In this document: positions 10,672 to 18,600 of the stretch, piece after piece
Layout of the letters: each line of letters opens with the position of its first letter
Position numbering within the stretch: position 1 is the stretch's first letter
Assembly: GCA_031550125.1 (NCBI GenBank)
Contig: JAVBOW010000017.1
Location: 45,291 to 109,290 of the forward strand
DNA from: JAVBOW01 sp031550125
Lineage (GTDB): Bacteria > Bacteroidota > Bacteroidia > Bacteroidales > Rikenellaceae
Reading direction: 5' to 3'
Length of the DNA: 64,000 bases
Notes under the pieces: model-generated
What the model was told of the DNA's origin: nothing
The model's input: the letters and a program-made list of their open reading frames with translations, nothing else
Databases searched by the model: none
Translations under genes and position numbers: made by a program

Positions 10672-12180
10672 TTAATACGTTAGGGATAGCAATTCTTCTG
10701 CCATAGAGCGGTCGTTCATCAGGCGCGGCACTTTATTCTGTCCTCCGACCTTACCCCTGCCTTCCATCCACCTTGCGAACGAGCCTTCGGGCAGTACCGT
10801 TATGAGCGGCTCGAGGAGCGTGTAGTTGTTAGTCCTCTTGGCTTCGTAATCGGAGTTGACGCTTTGCAGTTTGCCGTCCAGTATGTCGCGGAACCGGTCT
10901 ATGTTGTCGGGCGGCGCGGCGAACTCCACTATCCATTCGTGGCGTCCCTTCGATCCCGACTCCATGAACACGGGCGCTACGGTGTATTCCCTCACCTGCG
11001 CTCCGGTGGCGTCGCAGGCTGCGCGTATTGCCGTTTCGGCGTTGTCCACAACCACTTCTTCCCCGAATGTGTTGATGTAGTGTTTCGTGCGCCCCGTTAT
11101 GCGTATGCGGTAGGGGTGCGTCGAAGTGAATTCCACCGTGTCGCCTATCATATATCTCCACAACCCGTTGCTCGAGGAGATGATCATGGCGTAGTTTACA
11201 CCTGTCATTACCCCCTCGAGAGGCACGGCCCGGGAGGCGTCGTCCAGGTCTGGCAGCGCGAGGAATTCGTAGTAAATATGGTAATCCAGCATCAGCAGCA
11301 TGTCGTCCCTCGCCGGATCGTCGGCTATGGCGAAGAAGCCTTCAGACGCGTTATACGTCTCCATGTATTTCATTTGCGGCGACGGGATTAGCCTGCGGAA
11401 CTGTTCGCGGTAAGGGCCGAAATTCATCCCCCCGTGGATGAACAGCTCCATGTTGGGCCACACCTCGAGTATGTCCTTCGCCCCGGTGTACTCCAGTATC
11501 CTGTTCATCATCACAAGGTTCCATGACGGCACTCCTGCGAACGACGTGACGTCCTCCGTTAAGGCCTCGTTGCATATGGCCTGCACTTTACGGTCGAAAT
11601 CGGGCATCAGCGCCGTCTCCTTGGCGGGTATGCGGCGCATCTCCGCCAGGGCGGGGGTGTTCTCTATCAGGATGGCCGAAAGGTCGCCCGTCATAGCGTG
11701 TTCGCCCTCGCGCTCTATCCGTTTGCTGCCGCCCAGGGTGAGGGTCTTGCCCGAGAAGACGTTGGATTCGGGATACAGCGATGTGAATATGGCCATGACG
11801 TCCCTCGGCCCCTGCATGTGCGAATCGTTCAGTCCGTCCTCCGTGACGGGGATATATTTGCTTTTAGCGTCGGTGGTGCCGGAGCTTTTGGCGAACCAGC
11901 GCACCTGCCCGGGCCATAGTATGTCGGCCTCGCCCGTTCGCATACGGTCTATCATGCCGCATATCTCTTCGTAGCTGCGTACGGGGACGCTCCGGGCGAA
12001 CCCGGCGGCGTCCATGCCGGCTTTTATACCGTGCTGCCTGCCGAAGAGCGTCCCCTCGCCCTGCTCCGTAAGATAGCGCAGCTGCTCGGCCTGAACCTGC
12101 GCCGGATGGCTGCGGAAACGGTCGATGGCCCTGCGCCGTGGGCCGAGGGCAAAATTGACTATGCTGGTAAGGATGGCCAT
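10672..12180 (-). CDS. GH3 auxin-responsive promoter family protein (acyl-adenylate-forming type)
   Basis: A 502-residue member of the GH3 family, which in plants conjugates amino acids to jasmonate or auxin through acyl-adenylates; bacterial substrates are unknown. The ANL-type ATP motif is SSGTTDAKSKYIPVT, followed by a thioester/nucleotide region (TYNASEGFFAI) and the C-terminal hinge with TGRTKHYINTFGEEVV. The ATG at 12180 overlaps the trkA stop by one base (TGATG), so the two are translationally coupled. The frame stays open far upstream through trkA, but that is a shadow. Chemistry is inferred from the fold only. Confidence 0.88.
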   Translation of the reverse strand: MAILTSIVNFALGPRRRAIDRFRSHPAQVQAEQLRYLTEQGEGTLFGRQHGIKAGMDAAGFARSVPVRSYEEICGMIDRMRTGEADILWPGQVRWFAKSSGTTDAKSKYIPVTEDGLNDSHMQGPRDVMAIFTSLYPESNVFSGKTLTLGGSKRIEREGEHAMTGDLSAILIENTPALAEMRRIPAKETALMPDFDRKVQAICNEALTEDVTSFAGVPSWNLVMMNRILEYTGAKDILEVWPNMELFIHGGMNFGPYREQFRRLIPSPQMKYMETYNASEGFFAIADDPARDDMLLMLDYHIYYEFLALPDLDDASRAVPLEGVMTGVNYAMIISSSNGLWRYMIGDTVEFTSTHPYRIRITGRTKHYINTFGEEVVVDNAETAIRAACDATGAQVREYTVAPVFMESGSKGRHEWIVEFAAPPDNIDRFRDILDGKLQSVNSDYEAKRTNNYTLLEPLITVLPEGSFARWMEGRGKVGGQNKVPRLMNDRSMAEELLSLTY

Positions 12181-13520
12181 CAGTTGAAGAATTTGCCTAT
12201 TTTTGGAATGGCGTCGGGCAGTGCGAAGACAACTACGCGGTCGAAGGCGTTGATCTCCATGTTGCCGGTGGCTATGAACACCTTCTCGCCCCTGACCACG
12301 CCCCCTATCATGGAGTTTGCGGGGAATCCGAGCGCCCTGATCCTCTGCTTGGTGACGGGCGAGTTTGGTTTGGCGATGAATTCCAGCACCTCGGCGTCGG
12401 AGCCTGTGAGGCATTTTATGGCCTGCACGTCCGTACTCATTGTGAAACGGAAGATGTTGCTGGCCGTGATGAGCTTCTTGTTGATTATGGTGTCGATGCC
12501 GATGCTTTCCGCGAGGTTGATGTACGATATGTTCTCCACCTCGGCAATGACTTTCTTCACGCCCATCTTCTTGGCTACCATGGCTGCCAGGATGTTGGTC
12601 TCGGAGCGTCCCGTGACGGCCACGAAGGCGTCCATGTTGTTCAGCCCCTCCTCCAGCATCGACTCTATGTTGCGGCCGTCCTCGTTGATTATAAGGGTGC
12701 GGTCGAGCGTTTCGGCCAGGCGGTACGCCTTGTCGGGGTTGTATTCTATCAGTTTGACGCTCACCTCGCCCTGCAGGGCCGCCGCCACCTGTACGCCTAT
12801 GCGGCTGCCGCCGAGGATCATAAGGTCTTTTATATCTATCTCGCTGTGTCCCGAGTAGTCCATCACGGTTTTCACAGACTCCTGGTTGGTGATCACGTAG
12901 ATCATGTCGCCCGCCTTGAACGTGTCGCTGCCGCGGGGTATGATGGTATCCCCGTTGCGCGTTATGGCTACGGTGCGGTACGGCAGGTTGAGGCGGTCTT
13001 CCGTGGCCTCGAACAGCGTTTTGTCGATGAGGCTCGACGCCTCGTCGAGCTTGAAGACCACCAGCGCCAGGCGTCCGCCGGAGAAATCCACATATTCGCT
13101 CGTGGAGGTGTGTCCCAGCAGGTTTATCACCTCGCCCGCGGCTATTTTTTCGGGGTAGAACAGGTAGTCGATGCCCATGTTGATGAACATCTCCTTGTTG
13201 TTTGGCTCCAGATACTCGTTGTTGTCTATGCGCGCTATGGTTTTGCGCGCCCCTAACTGCTTGGCCAGTATGGCCGACAGTACGTTCACGTTCTCTTCGT
13301 GCGATACGGCTATGAATAGGTCTGCCTTGCGCACCGACGCTTTTTTCAGGGTGGCGAATGCCGTGCAGTCGCCCTCGATGGTTATCACGTCGGCCATTCC
13401 GCCGACCTCCTCGAGGTGTTTCTGTTCGTTGTCTATAATGGTTATGTCGTGAGAGTTTCCGCTCAACATCTTGGCCAGATGGCTGCCCACTTCGCCCGCA
13501 CCTGCGATTACTATCTTCAT
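12180..13520 (-). CDS. trkA: Trk system potassium uptake regulatory protein TrkA
   Basis: A 446-residue peripheral membrane protein with two RCK (TrkA_N/TrkA_C) halves that gates a TrkH-type potassium channel in response to nucleotides. The first Rossmann motif is IVIAGAGEVGSHLAK near residue 3, the second is ILGGSRIGVQVAAAL near residue 226. The start at 13520 (MKIVIAGAG) matches the family; an upstream in-frame ATG at 13547 would sit directly against the -7 box 13549-13556, before the expected transcription start, so it is unlikely. The partner trkH is 25 kb away (38822). It heads the minus-strand run with the GH3 gene. Confidence 0.93.
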   Translation of the reverse strand: MKIVIAGAGEVGSHLAKMLSGNSHDITIIDNEQKHLEEVGGMADVITIEGDCTAFATLKKASVRKADLFIAVSHEENVNVLSAILAKQLGARKTIARIDNNEYLEPNNKEMFINMGIDYLFYPEKIAAGEVINLLGHTSTSEYVDFSGGRLALVVFKLDEASSLIDKTLFEATEDRLNLPYRTVAITRNGDTIIPRGSDTFKAGDMIYVITNQESVKTVMDYSGHSEIDIKDLMILGGSRIGVQVAAALQGEVSVKLIEYNPDKAYRLAETLDRTLIINEDGRNIESMLEEGLNNMDAFVAVTGRSETNILAAMVAKKMGVKKVIAEVENISYINLAESIGIDTIINKKLITASNIFRFTMSTDVQAIKCLTGSDAEVLEFIAKPNSPVTKQRIRALGFPANSMIGGVVRGEKVFIATGNMEINAFDRVVVFALPDAIPKIGKFFN

Positions 13521-13548
13521 TTCGACCGGATATGCTTTGTAATTCATG

Positions 13549-13556
13549 CAAATTTA
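13549..13556 (-). promoter_or_regulatory. Bacteroidetes -7 box (TAAATTTG) for trkA
   Basis: Minus-strand TAAATTTG fits the TAnnTTTG consensus and points at trkA. It abuts, without a gap, an opposite-facing box at 13557-13564. The expected transcription start a few bases downstream falls past the ATG at 13547, supporting translation from 13520. Confidence 0.6.
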
Positions 13557-13564
13557 TAACTTTG
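13557..13564 (+). promoter_or_regulatory. Bacteroidetes -7 box (TAACTTTG) for the small membrane protein-gmd-fcl unit
   Basis: TAACTTTG fits TAnnTTTG; a TTTG at 13536-13539, 17 bases upstream, could serve as the -33 element. It faces away from the trkA box with which it is directly contiguous. Confidence 0.6.
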
Positions 13565-13626
13565 TAGCGAGAATGCACCATCGGCGCGGAATTATTTTCC
13601 CCGCGCCGTTTTTCCGCACCGCGATT

Positions 13627-13908
13627 ATGTCGAGCTTTGTGTTGATAGTTATAGTGGCCGCAGCGGCCGTGGGGATCCTTGTGTTGGGGATGTCCCTTAC
13701 GCTTATATTCAAAGGACACCACATACGTTCCGAGATAGGCGAAAATCCCGATATGAAGCGTCTCGGCATACGTTGTACCGCCGACGAGATGCGCCGCGCC
13801 GAGATGCGGGCGGGCGGGGAATGCGGAGGCGCCGCAGGCTGCGAGGGATGCGGCATGGGATGCGCCTCGGGAGAGCAAGATGACAACAGACCAAAAATAA
13901 ACTGCTAA
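13627..13908 (+). CDS. Small cysteine-rich single-pass membrane protein
   Basis: A 93-residue protein with one N-terminal membrane helix (about residues 4-27, SFVLIVIVAAAAVGILVLGM) followed by a soluble tail containing EIGENPDMKRLGIRC and a cysteine cluster near the end (GECGG, GCEGCGMGC). The arrangement recalls small Bacteroidetes membrane proteins with NqrM/DUF539-like cysteine tails, but I do not recognise a named family with confidence. The ATG at 13627 puts the helix at the N-terminus; the frame is open back to 13546, but that is before the likely transcription start. It ends 2 nt before gmd and is probably co-transcribed with it. Confidence 0.7.
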   Translation: MSSFVLIVIVAAAAVGILVLGMSLTLIFKGHHIRSEIGENPDMKRLGIRCTADEMRRAEMRAGGECGGAAGCEGCGMGCASGEQDDNRPKINC

Positions 13909-13910
13909 CA

Positions 13911-15068
13911 ATGTCGAAAACAGCATTGATCACGGGCGTAACCGGCCAGGACGGAGCCTACCTGTCGGAATTCCTGCTCAAAAAAGGTTACACGGTCCAC
14001 GGCATCAAACGCCGCTCGTCGCTGTTCAACACCGACAGGATCGACCACCTCTACCGCGACCTGCACGAGGGTTCGCAATTCATACTCCATCACGGCGATC
14101 TGACGGACGGCATGAACCTGACGCGCATAATCCAGGAGGCCCAGCCGGACGAAATATACAACCTGGGCGCCATGAGCCACGTAAGGGTCTCCTTCGATAC
14201 GCCCGAATATACGGCCGACGCCGACGGCATAGGCGCTCTGCGCATCCTCGAAGCGATGCGCATCCTTGGAATGACGGACAAATGCCGCATGTATCAGGCG
14301 TCCACCTCGGAGCTTTACGGTCTTGTGCAGGAGGTCCCGCAGAGCGAGCGCACCCCGTTCTATCCGCGCAGCCCCTACGCCGTGGCCAAGCTCTACGCCT
14401 ATTGGATAGTGGTCAACTACCGCGAGGCCTACAACATGCACTGCAGTAACGGCATCCTGTTCAACCACGAGTCGCCCGTACGCGGCGAGACGTTCGTCAC
14501 CCGCAAGGTGACCCGCGCCACGGCCCGCATAGGCATGGGCCTGCAGGATAAGGTCTATATGGGCAACCTCTCCTCGCAGCGCGACTGGGGCCACGCCAAA
14601 GATTACGTGGAGGCCATGTGGATGATACTCCAGCAGGACAATCCCGACGATTACGTTATAGCTACGGGAGTCACGACAACCATCCGCCGCTTTATAGAGA
14701 TGTCGTTCGCCTATATGGGCATAACGCTGGCTTTCGAGGGCGAGGGCGCTGAAGAGAAGGGACGCATGGTCTCCGTGGACGACGCCATATTCGCTGAAAG
14801 GGTGGGGAGCGAATTCCTCGGGGCGCTCAAGAAACGCATCGGCTCGCCGGACGACGTGGTTGTGCTGGTGGATCCCAAATATTTCCGCCCCACCGAGGTG
14901 GACCTTCTCATCGGCGACAGCTCCAAGAGCCGCACGCGCCTGGGCTGGGAGCCGCGATACGATCTGCCCGCCCTTGTGGAAGACATGATGCAGAGCGATG
15001 TGCACCTCTTTAAGCGCGATTCCTACCTGCGCCAGGGAGGCTTCATGACGATGGAATATTTCGAGTAA
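13911..15068 (+). CDS. gmd: GDP-mannose 4,6-dehydratase
   Basis: A 385-residue short-chain dehydrogenase/reductase that converts GDP-mannose to GDP-4-keto-6-deoxymannose, the first step to GDP-L-fucose. The NADP motif is ITGVTGQDGAYLS at the N-terminus, the catalytic residues are in QASTSELYG and PYAVAKLYAYW (Tyr-x3-Lys), and the substrate region includes LFNHESPVRGETFVTRK. It is followed 4 nt later by GDP-L-fucose synthase, giving a complete two-gene pathway. Fucose in Bacteroidales decorates capsules and glycoproteins; that role is inferred from the group. Confidence 0.97.
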   Translation: MSKTALITGVTGQDGAYLSEFLLKKGYTVHGIKRRSSLFNTDRIDHLYRDLHEGSQFILHHGDLTDGMNLTRIIQEAQPDEIYNLGAMSHVRVSFDTPEYTADADGIGALRILEAMRILGMTDKCRMYQASTSELYGLVQEVPQSERTPFYPRSPYAVAKLYAYWIVVNYREAYNMHCSNGILFNHESPVRGETFVTRKVTRATARIGMGLQDKVYMGNLSSQRDWGHAKDYVEAMWMILQQDNPDDYVIATGVTTTIRRFIEMSFAYMGITLAFEGEGAEEKGRMVSVDDAIFAERVGSEFLGALKKRIGSPDDVVVLVDPKYFRPTEVDLLIGDSSKSRTRLGWEPRYDLPALVEDMMQSDVHLFKRDSYLRQGGFMTMEYFE

Positions 15069-15072
15069 GGCA

Positions 15073-16155
15073 GTGGACCGTAACGATAAAATATACGTGG
15101 CGGGCCACCGCGGGTTGGTAGGCTCCGCGATAGTTGAGAGCCTGCGCGCGCAGGGCTACGCCAATATATTGACGCGCGCCCACGCCGAACTCGACCTTAC
15201 AGACCAGGCGGCCGTGGCGCGTTTCTTCGACTGCCAGAGACCCGATTACGTCTTCCTTGCCGCCGCCAAGGTCGGCGGCATAGCGGCGAATAACGCCTAT
15301 CGGGCCGATTTTATCGCCGAGAACCTCATGATCCAGAGTAATGTCGTCCGCCAGAGCTATCTCTCGGGTGTACGCAAACTGCTTTTTCTGGGCAGCACGT
15401 GCATCTACCCGCGCGACTGCGCCCAGCCCATCAAAGAGGAGGAGTTGCTCACCGGGCCGCTCGAATATACCAACGAACCGTACGCCATAGCCAAGATAGC
15501 CGGAATAAAGCTCACCGAAAGCTATAACATACAATACGGGACGAACTATATATCGGTGATGCCCACCAACCTCTACGGTCCCAACGACAATTTCGACCTG
15601 GAGCGTTCCCACGTCCTTCCTGCCCTGCTCCGCAAGATACTTCTCGGCAAGGCGCTTATGGACGGCGACTCCGAAGCCGTCCGCCGCGACCTGTCCCGCC
15701 GCCCGGTGGAGGATGCCGACGGGAGCGACATGGCCCGCGCCCTTGCCGTGCTTGCCAAATACGGCGTGGGTCTCGACGCCGCCACGGGCCGCGCCAGGGT
15801 GGGCGTATGGGGGTCGGGCGCGCCGATGAGGGAATTCCTGTGGAGCCGCGACATGGCCGACGCCTGCGTGTGGGTCATGCAGAACGTAGACTGGAAAGAC
15901 CTTGCCGCCGGGAAGACCGAACCAAGGAATTGCCACATTAACATAGGCACAGGCCGCGAGATATCGATAAAAGACCTTGCCGCACTCATAGCCGCCAAGA
16001 CTGGCTTCGCGGGCGACATCGTTTTCGACGCCTCTAAACCCGACGGCACGATGCGTAAACTAACCGACCCGTCCCGCCTGCAAGGCCTCGGATGGAGGCA
16101 TAAGATGGAGATAGAGGATGGTATAGAGGCCATGTGCCGCTGGTATCTTTCCTGA
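15073..16155 (+). CDS. fcl: GDP-L-fucose synthase
   Basis: A 360-residue epimerase/reductase completing GDP-L-fucose synthesis after Gmd. Hallmarks are VAGHRGLVGSAI at residues 8-19, LFLGSTCIYPRD, and the catalytic Tyr-x3-Lys in NEPYAIAKIAG. A GTG at 15073 is the only suitable start, 4 nt after the gmd stop. The protein is longer than the roughly 320 residues of enterobacterial WcaG because of an insertion of about 45 residues (around residues 195-245, before VGVWGSGAPMREFLW), seen in other Bacteroidetes enzymes of this type. A strong terminator follows at 16176-16212. Confidence 0.96.
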   Translation: MDRNDKIYVAGHRGLVGSAIVESLRAQGYANILTRAHAELDLTDQAAVARFFDCQRPDYVFLAAAKVGGIAANNAYRADFIAENLMIQSNVVRQSYLSGVRKLLFLGSTCIYPRDCAQPIKEEELLTGPLEYTNEPYAIAKIAGIKLTESYNIQYGTNYISVMPTNLYGPNDNFDLERSHVLPALLRKILLGKALMDGDSEAVRRDLSRRPVEDADGSDMARALAVLAKYGVGLDAATGRARVGVWGSGAPMREFLWSRDMADACVWVMQNVDWKDLAAGKTEPRNCHINIGTGREISIKDLAALIAAKTGFAGDIVFDASKPDGTMRKLTDPSRLQGLGWRHKMEIEDGIEAMCRWYLS

Positions 16156-16175
16156 CCGCCCGCACAGGACGGACG

Positions 16176-16212
16176 AATACCGGAGGGAATCATTCTTCCG
16201 GTATTTTTTTTG
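16176..16212 (+). terminator. Intrinsic terminator after fcl
   Basis: Stem AATACCGGAG (16176-16185) pairs with TTCCGGTATT (16196-16205), with one G-T wobble, and is followed by a T-run. It ends the membrane protein-gmd-fcl transcript. Confidence 0.85.
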
Positions 16213-16339
16213 TGCTTTTCCTGTAGTTTCGATATTCGTTTTCGGGTTATTTGCGGGTTATTTCTGTGTGCTTTTATGTTTTATTCTGGCCGTTATGTGA
16301 TATTTTTCGGTCTTAATGTTTTATTATGAGTAAAGTGGC

Positions 16340-16347
16340 TATATTTG
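16340..16347 (+). promoter_or_regulatory. Bacteroidetes -7 box (TATATTTG) for the fimbrillin-like gene
   Basis: TATATTTG matches TAnnTTTG and lies 34 nt upstream of the ATG at 16382, in an A+T-rich stretch after the fcl terminator. Confidence 0.6.
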
Positions 16348-16381
16348 CGGTTGTTCACAACCCATTTCTATGTAGCCGATT

Positions 16382-17821
16382 ATGAGAAGAATTATTGTCG
16401 CGGCCGCTTTCACGGTCGCTGTTTGCGGATGCGCTGAAGACGAACCGGCGAGCGTTACAGGTAAAAAGTTCACTGTTTCTGCTCATATAGAGAGCCGCAG
16501 GAGCGCGGACGGGTACGTTTCCCGCACTTCGATGGACGCCGACGGCTCCATGTCGTGGAGCGCCGGAAGCGACCGTATAGGGATACTCGCCGTGGCCGAC
16601 GGGGGCGACGCCCTCGAGGGCAACTACCGTTTCGACATATCCGACGCCGCCGCCGGAACTTTCACCGGCCCGGCGCTTCCGCAGGCCGACGCCTACAAAG
16701 CCTATTATCCTTACGGAGCCTTGGCGCTCAACGGAGGGGAAGTTACGTTCAACCTTCCGGCAACCCAGTCGCAGGCCGTAAGCGGAGGGAGCGGCGACGT
16801 CCTGTCCGCCTGCGATTTCCTCTATTCGGCCGCCGTACCCATAGACGCCGGATCGGGACAGGGACGCGTTGCCTTCAGCCATGCTTTCTCACTTGTCAGG
16901 TTCGAGATAACAGCCACGGGATTCGCCCAGGGCGACAGGATAACCGGCATATCGCTCTCGGACGCGTCGGCGTGGCCGTTCTTTACCCGCGCCGCACTCA
17001 CGGCGAGCCAAACCGTACCGTCGTTCTCCATGCCCGTCAATAGTATATCGCTTTCCGTTTCCGCCCCTGACGGGCATGACCTTACCTCCGGAGGCGGTGT
17101 ATATGAGGGCTGGATGCTGGCGGCCTGCCGCAGCGACGCCCGTATTTCGGACCTCAGGCTGCATGTAAACACCACGGCGGGCGACATCTCAATGGGCCTG
17201 CCCGCGCCCTCGGACGGATATTTCATCCCGGGCAGGCGCTATGCGATAGCCCGTACCGTCGACCTGGGCGCTCTATGCGGGGTTATATGGAGTGAAAACG
17301 TCGGCGTGGACGGCGTGATTGGCGAGAATATAGGGGTGGGGGAGTTTGGCGACGCGGGCCTGTTCACCCGCGGAGGGCATTCCGGAGCTGGCGCGTCCTA
17401 CGCGGCAAGCGGCCAGACGGTATACGCCGGCATAGCCAACCCCAGCTCGGCCAGGCCGGGCGACGCAAACATATTCTTCGGAGGAGGCCTGTCCACGCCC
17501 GAGCAGACGTTTACGGCGGGTAATATAGCCCTCAAGGGCGCATCATGCGTAAAGTTGCTGTTCGACAGCTACTGCGGCGAGGGAACGTTCAAATACGCCA
17601 ACTTAAAAGCATTCTACGCTTTCGGACAAAACCCCTCTGCCGGCGACTGGGTGGCCCTTCCTTTCGAAAGGGCCAATACCAACGCCACTACATGGCTGCC
17701 GATAACCCCGTATGAAATAGATACTTCGGGCCAGTCGTGGATATCCCTGCGCTGGCAGGCCGCCCTCGGCGCCGGAGGCAAGTACAGGATAGACAATATG
17801 CGTCTGGTCACCTCTTTATAA
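16382..17821 (+). CDS. Fimbrillin-family-like lipoprotein
   Basis: A 479-residue exported lipoprotein: signal peptide with lipobox VCGC and Cys17. The N-terminal 300 residues have the character of fimbrillin-family (FimA/Mfa-related) proteins: an SRTSMDADGSMSWSAGSDRI segment after the signal peptide, then a Y-rich region (AYKAYYPYGAL), VAFSHAFSLVRFEI, and a second beta domain with YFIPGRRYAIARTVDLG. The last 190 residues (from about GVIWSENVGV) form an additional beta-rich domain ending KYRIDNMRLV, like a C-terminal carbohydrate-binding jelly-roll. It is monocistronic between its own promoter and a bidirectional terminator. Pilus subunit or sugar-binding surface protein; not settled. Confidence 0.7.
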   Translation: MRRIIVAAAFTVAVCGCAEDEPASVTGKKFTVSAHIESRRSADGYVSRTSMDADGSMSWSAGSDRIGILAVADGGDALEGNYRFDISDAAAGTFTGPALPQADAYKAYYPYGALALNGGEVTFNLPATQSQAVSGGSGDVLSACDFLYSAAVPIDAGSGQGRVAFSHAFSLVRFEITATGFAQGDRITGISLSDASAWPFFTRAALTASQTVPSFSMPVNSISLSVSAPDGHDLTSGGGVYEGWMLAACRSDARISDLRLHVNTTAGDISMGLPAPSDGYFIPGRRYAIARTVDLGALCGVIWSENVGVDGVIGENIGVGEFGDAGLFTRGGHSGAGASYAASGQTVYAGIANPSSARPGDANIFFGGGLSTPEQTFTAGNIALKGASCVKLLFDSYCGEGTFKYANLKAFYAFGQNPSAGDWVALPFERANTNATTWLPITPYEIDTSGQSWISLRWQAALGAGGKYRIDNMRLVTSL

Positions 17822-17865
17822 TGCAAAAACGTTGCGGAATACAAAATTCCGCAACGTTTTTGCAT
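17821..17865. terminator. Bidirectional terminator between convergent genes
   Basis: A perfect 20-bp inverted repeat (17821-17840 and 17846-17865) with a 5-nt loop. The arms contain A5/T5 tracts so it can terminate on both strands. Its first base is the last base of the fimbrillin stop codon, and aqpZ converges from the right. Confidence 0.85.
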
Positions 17866-17879
17866 AGGGATAAACCCGC

Positions 17880-18521
17880 TTATTCTTTCCCTTCGATGGT
17901 TTTCCATACCAGCGAAGCCAGCGCGCCGCCGGCCAAGGGAGCCGCGATGAACAGCCAGAGCTGCGAGAGCGCCGCGCCGCCTTCGAAAAGGGCGGGGCCG
18001 AAACTGCGGGCGGGGTTGACGGAGGTGCCGGTGATGGGTATGCACACTATGTGTACCAGCACCAGGGCCAAGCCTATGGCAAGCCCGGCGAATCCGGCGG
18101 GAGCCTTGTTGCTCGTCGAACCCAGCACAACCAGCACGAAGATGAATGTGAAGAACACCTCGGCCAGCAGGGCGGGTACGAGATTGCCGTCGGCATATTG
18201 GTTCGCGCCGGTTCCGGTCAGGCCCATGGGCGAAGCTATGGCCCACAGCACGATCGAGCCGAGCGTAGCGCCGATGAACTGGAAGAGGATGTACATGCCC
18301 GCGTCGCGTCCCGATATCCTGCCCGAAAGCAGCATGCCGAACGTGATTGCCGGGTTGATATGGCATCCCGAGATACTGCCTATGCAGTAAGCCATGGCCA
18401 CTACGGCCAAACCGAAGGCGAATGCGATACCGAGTATGTCGACGCCGCCGAAAACCGCGCTGCCGCAACCCATAAGGACAAGCACCATCGTGCCTATCAT
18501 CTCTGCGAAATACTTTTTCAT
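17880..18521 (-). CDS. aqpZ: Aquaporin Z-type water channel
   Basis: A 213-residue major intrinsic protein with six membrane helices in the inner membrane. Both NPA half-helix motifs are present: GCHINPAITFG and TSVNPARSFGPAL; the latter with the conserved Arg of the selectivity filter. A small residue pattern with His (VHIVCIPITG) before the second NPA suggests a water-selective aquaporin rather than a glycerol facilitator. It is monocistronic and shares a divergent promoter region with the HAD phosphatase gene. Confidence 0.94.
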   Translation of the reverse strand: MKKYFAEMIGTMVLVLMGCGSAVFGGVDILGIAFAFGLAVVAMAYCIGSISGCHINPAITFGMLLSGRISGRDAGMYILFQFIGATLGSIVLWAIASPMGLTGTGANQYADGNLVPALLAEVFFTFIFVLVVLGSTSNKAPAGFAGLAIGLALVLVHIVCIPITGTSVNPARSFGPALFEGGAALSQLWLFIAAPLAGGALASLVWKTIEGKE

Positions 18522-18558
18522 AATACTGTCAGGTTAAAATAGGTTTTATATTTCCGTG

Positions 18559-18566
18559 CAAAGCTA
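18559..18566 (-). promoter_or_regulatory. Bacteroidetes -7 box (TAGCTTTG) for aqpZ
   Basis: Minus-strand TAGCTTTG matches TAnnTTTG, 37 nt upstream of the aqpZ ATG. Only one base separates it from the opposite-facing box at 18568-18575. Confidence 0.6.
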
Positions 18567-18567
18567 C

Positions 18568-18575
18568 TATATTTG
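18568..18575 (+). promoter_or_regulatory. Bacteroidetes -7 box (TATATTTG) for the HAD phosphatase
   Basis: TATATTTG matches TAnnTTTG, 25 nt upstream of the ATG at 18601, back-to-back with the aqpZ box. Confidence 0.6.
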
Positions 18576-18600
18576 TCATATAATAGCAAATCACATTCCG

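Noticed and set aside
10672..13926. A single very long minus-strand open frame of more than 1000 codons
   Set aside because: Only its last 502 codons (GH3) match a protein family; the rest is antisense or out-of-frame over trkA and has no recognisable domain.
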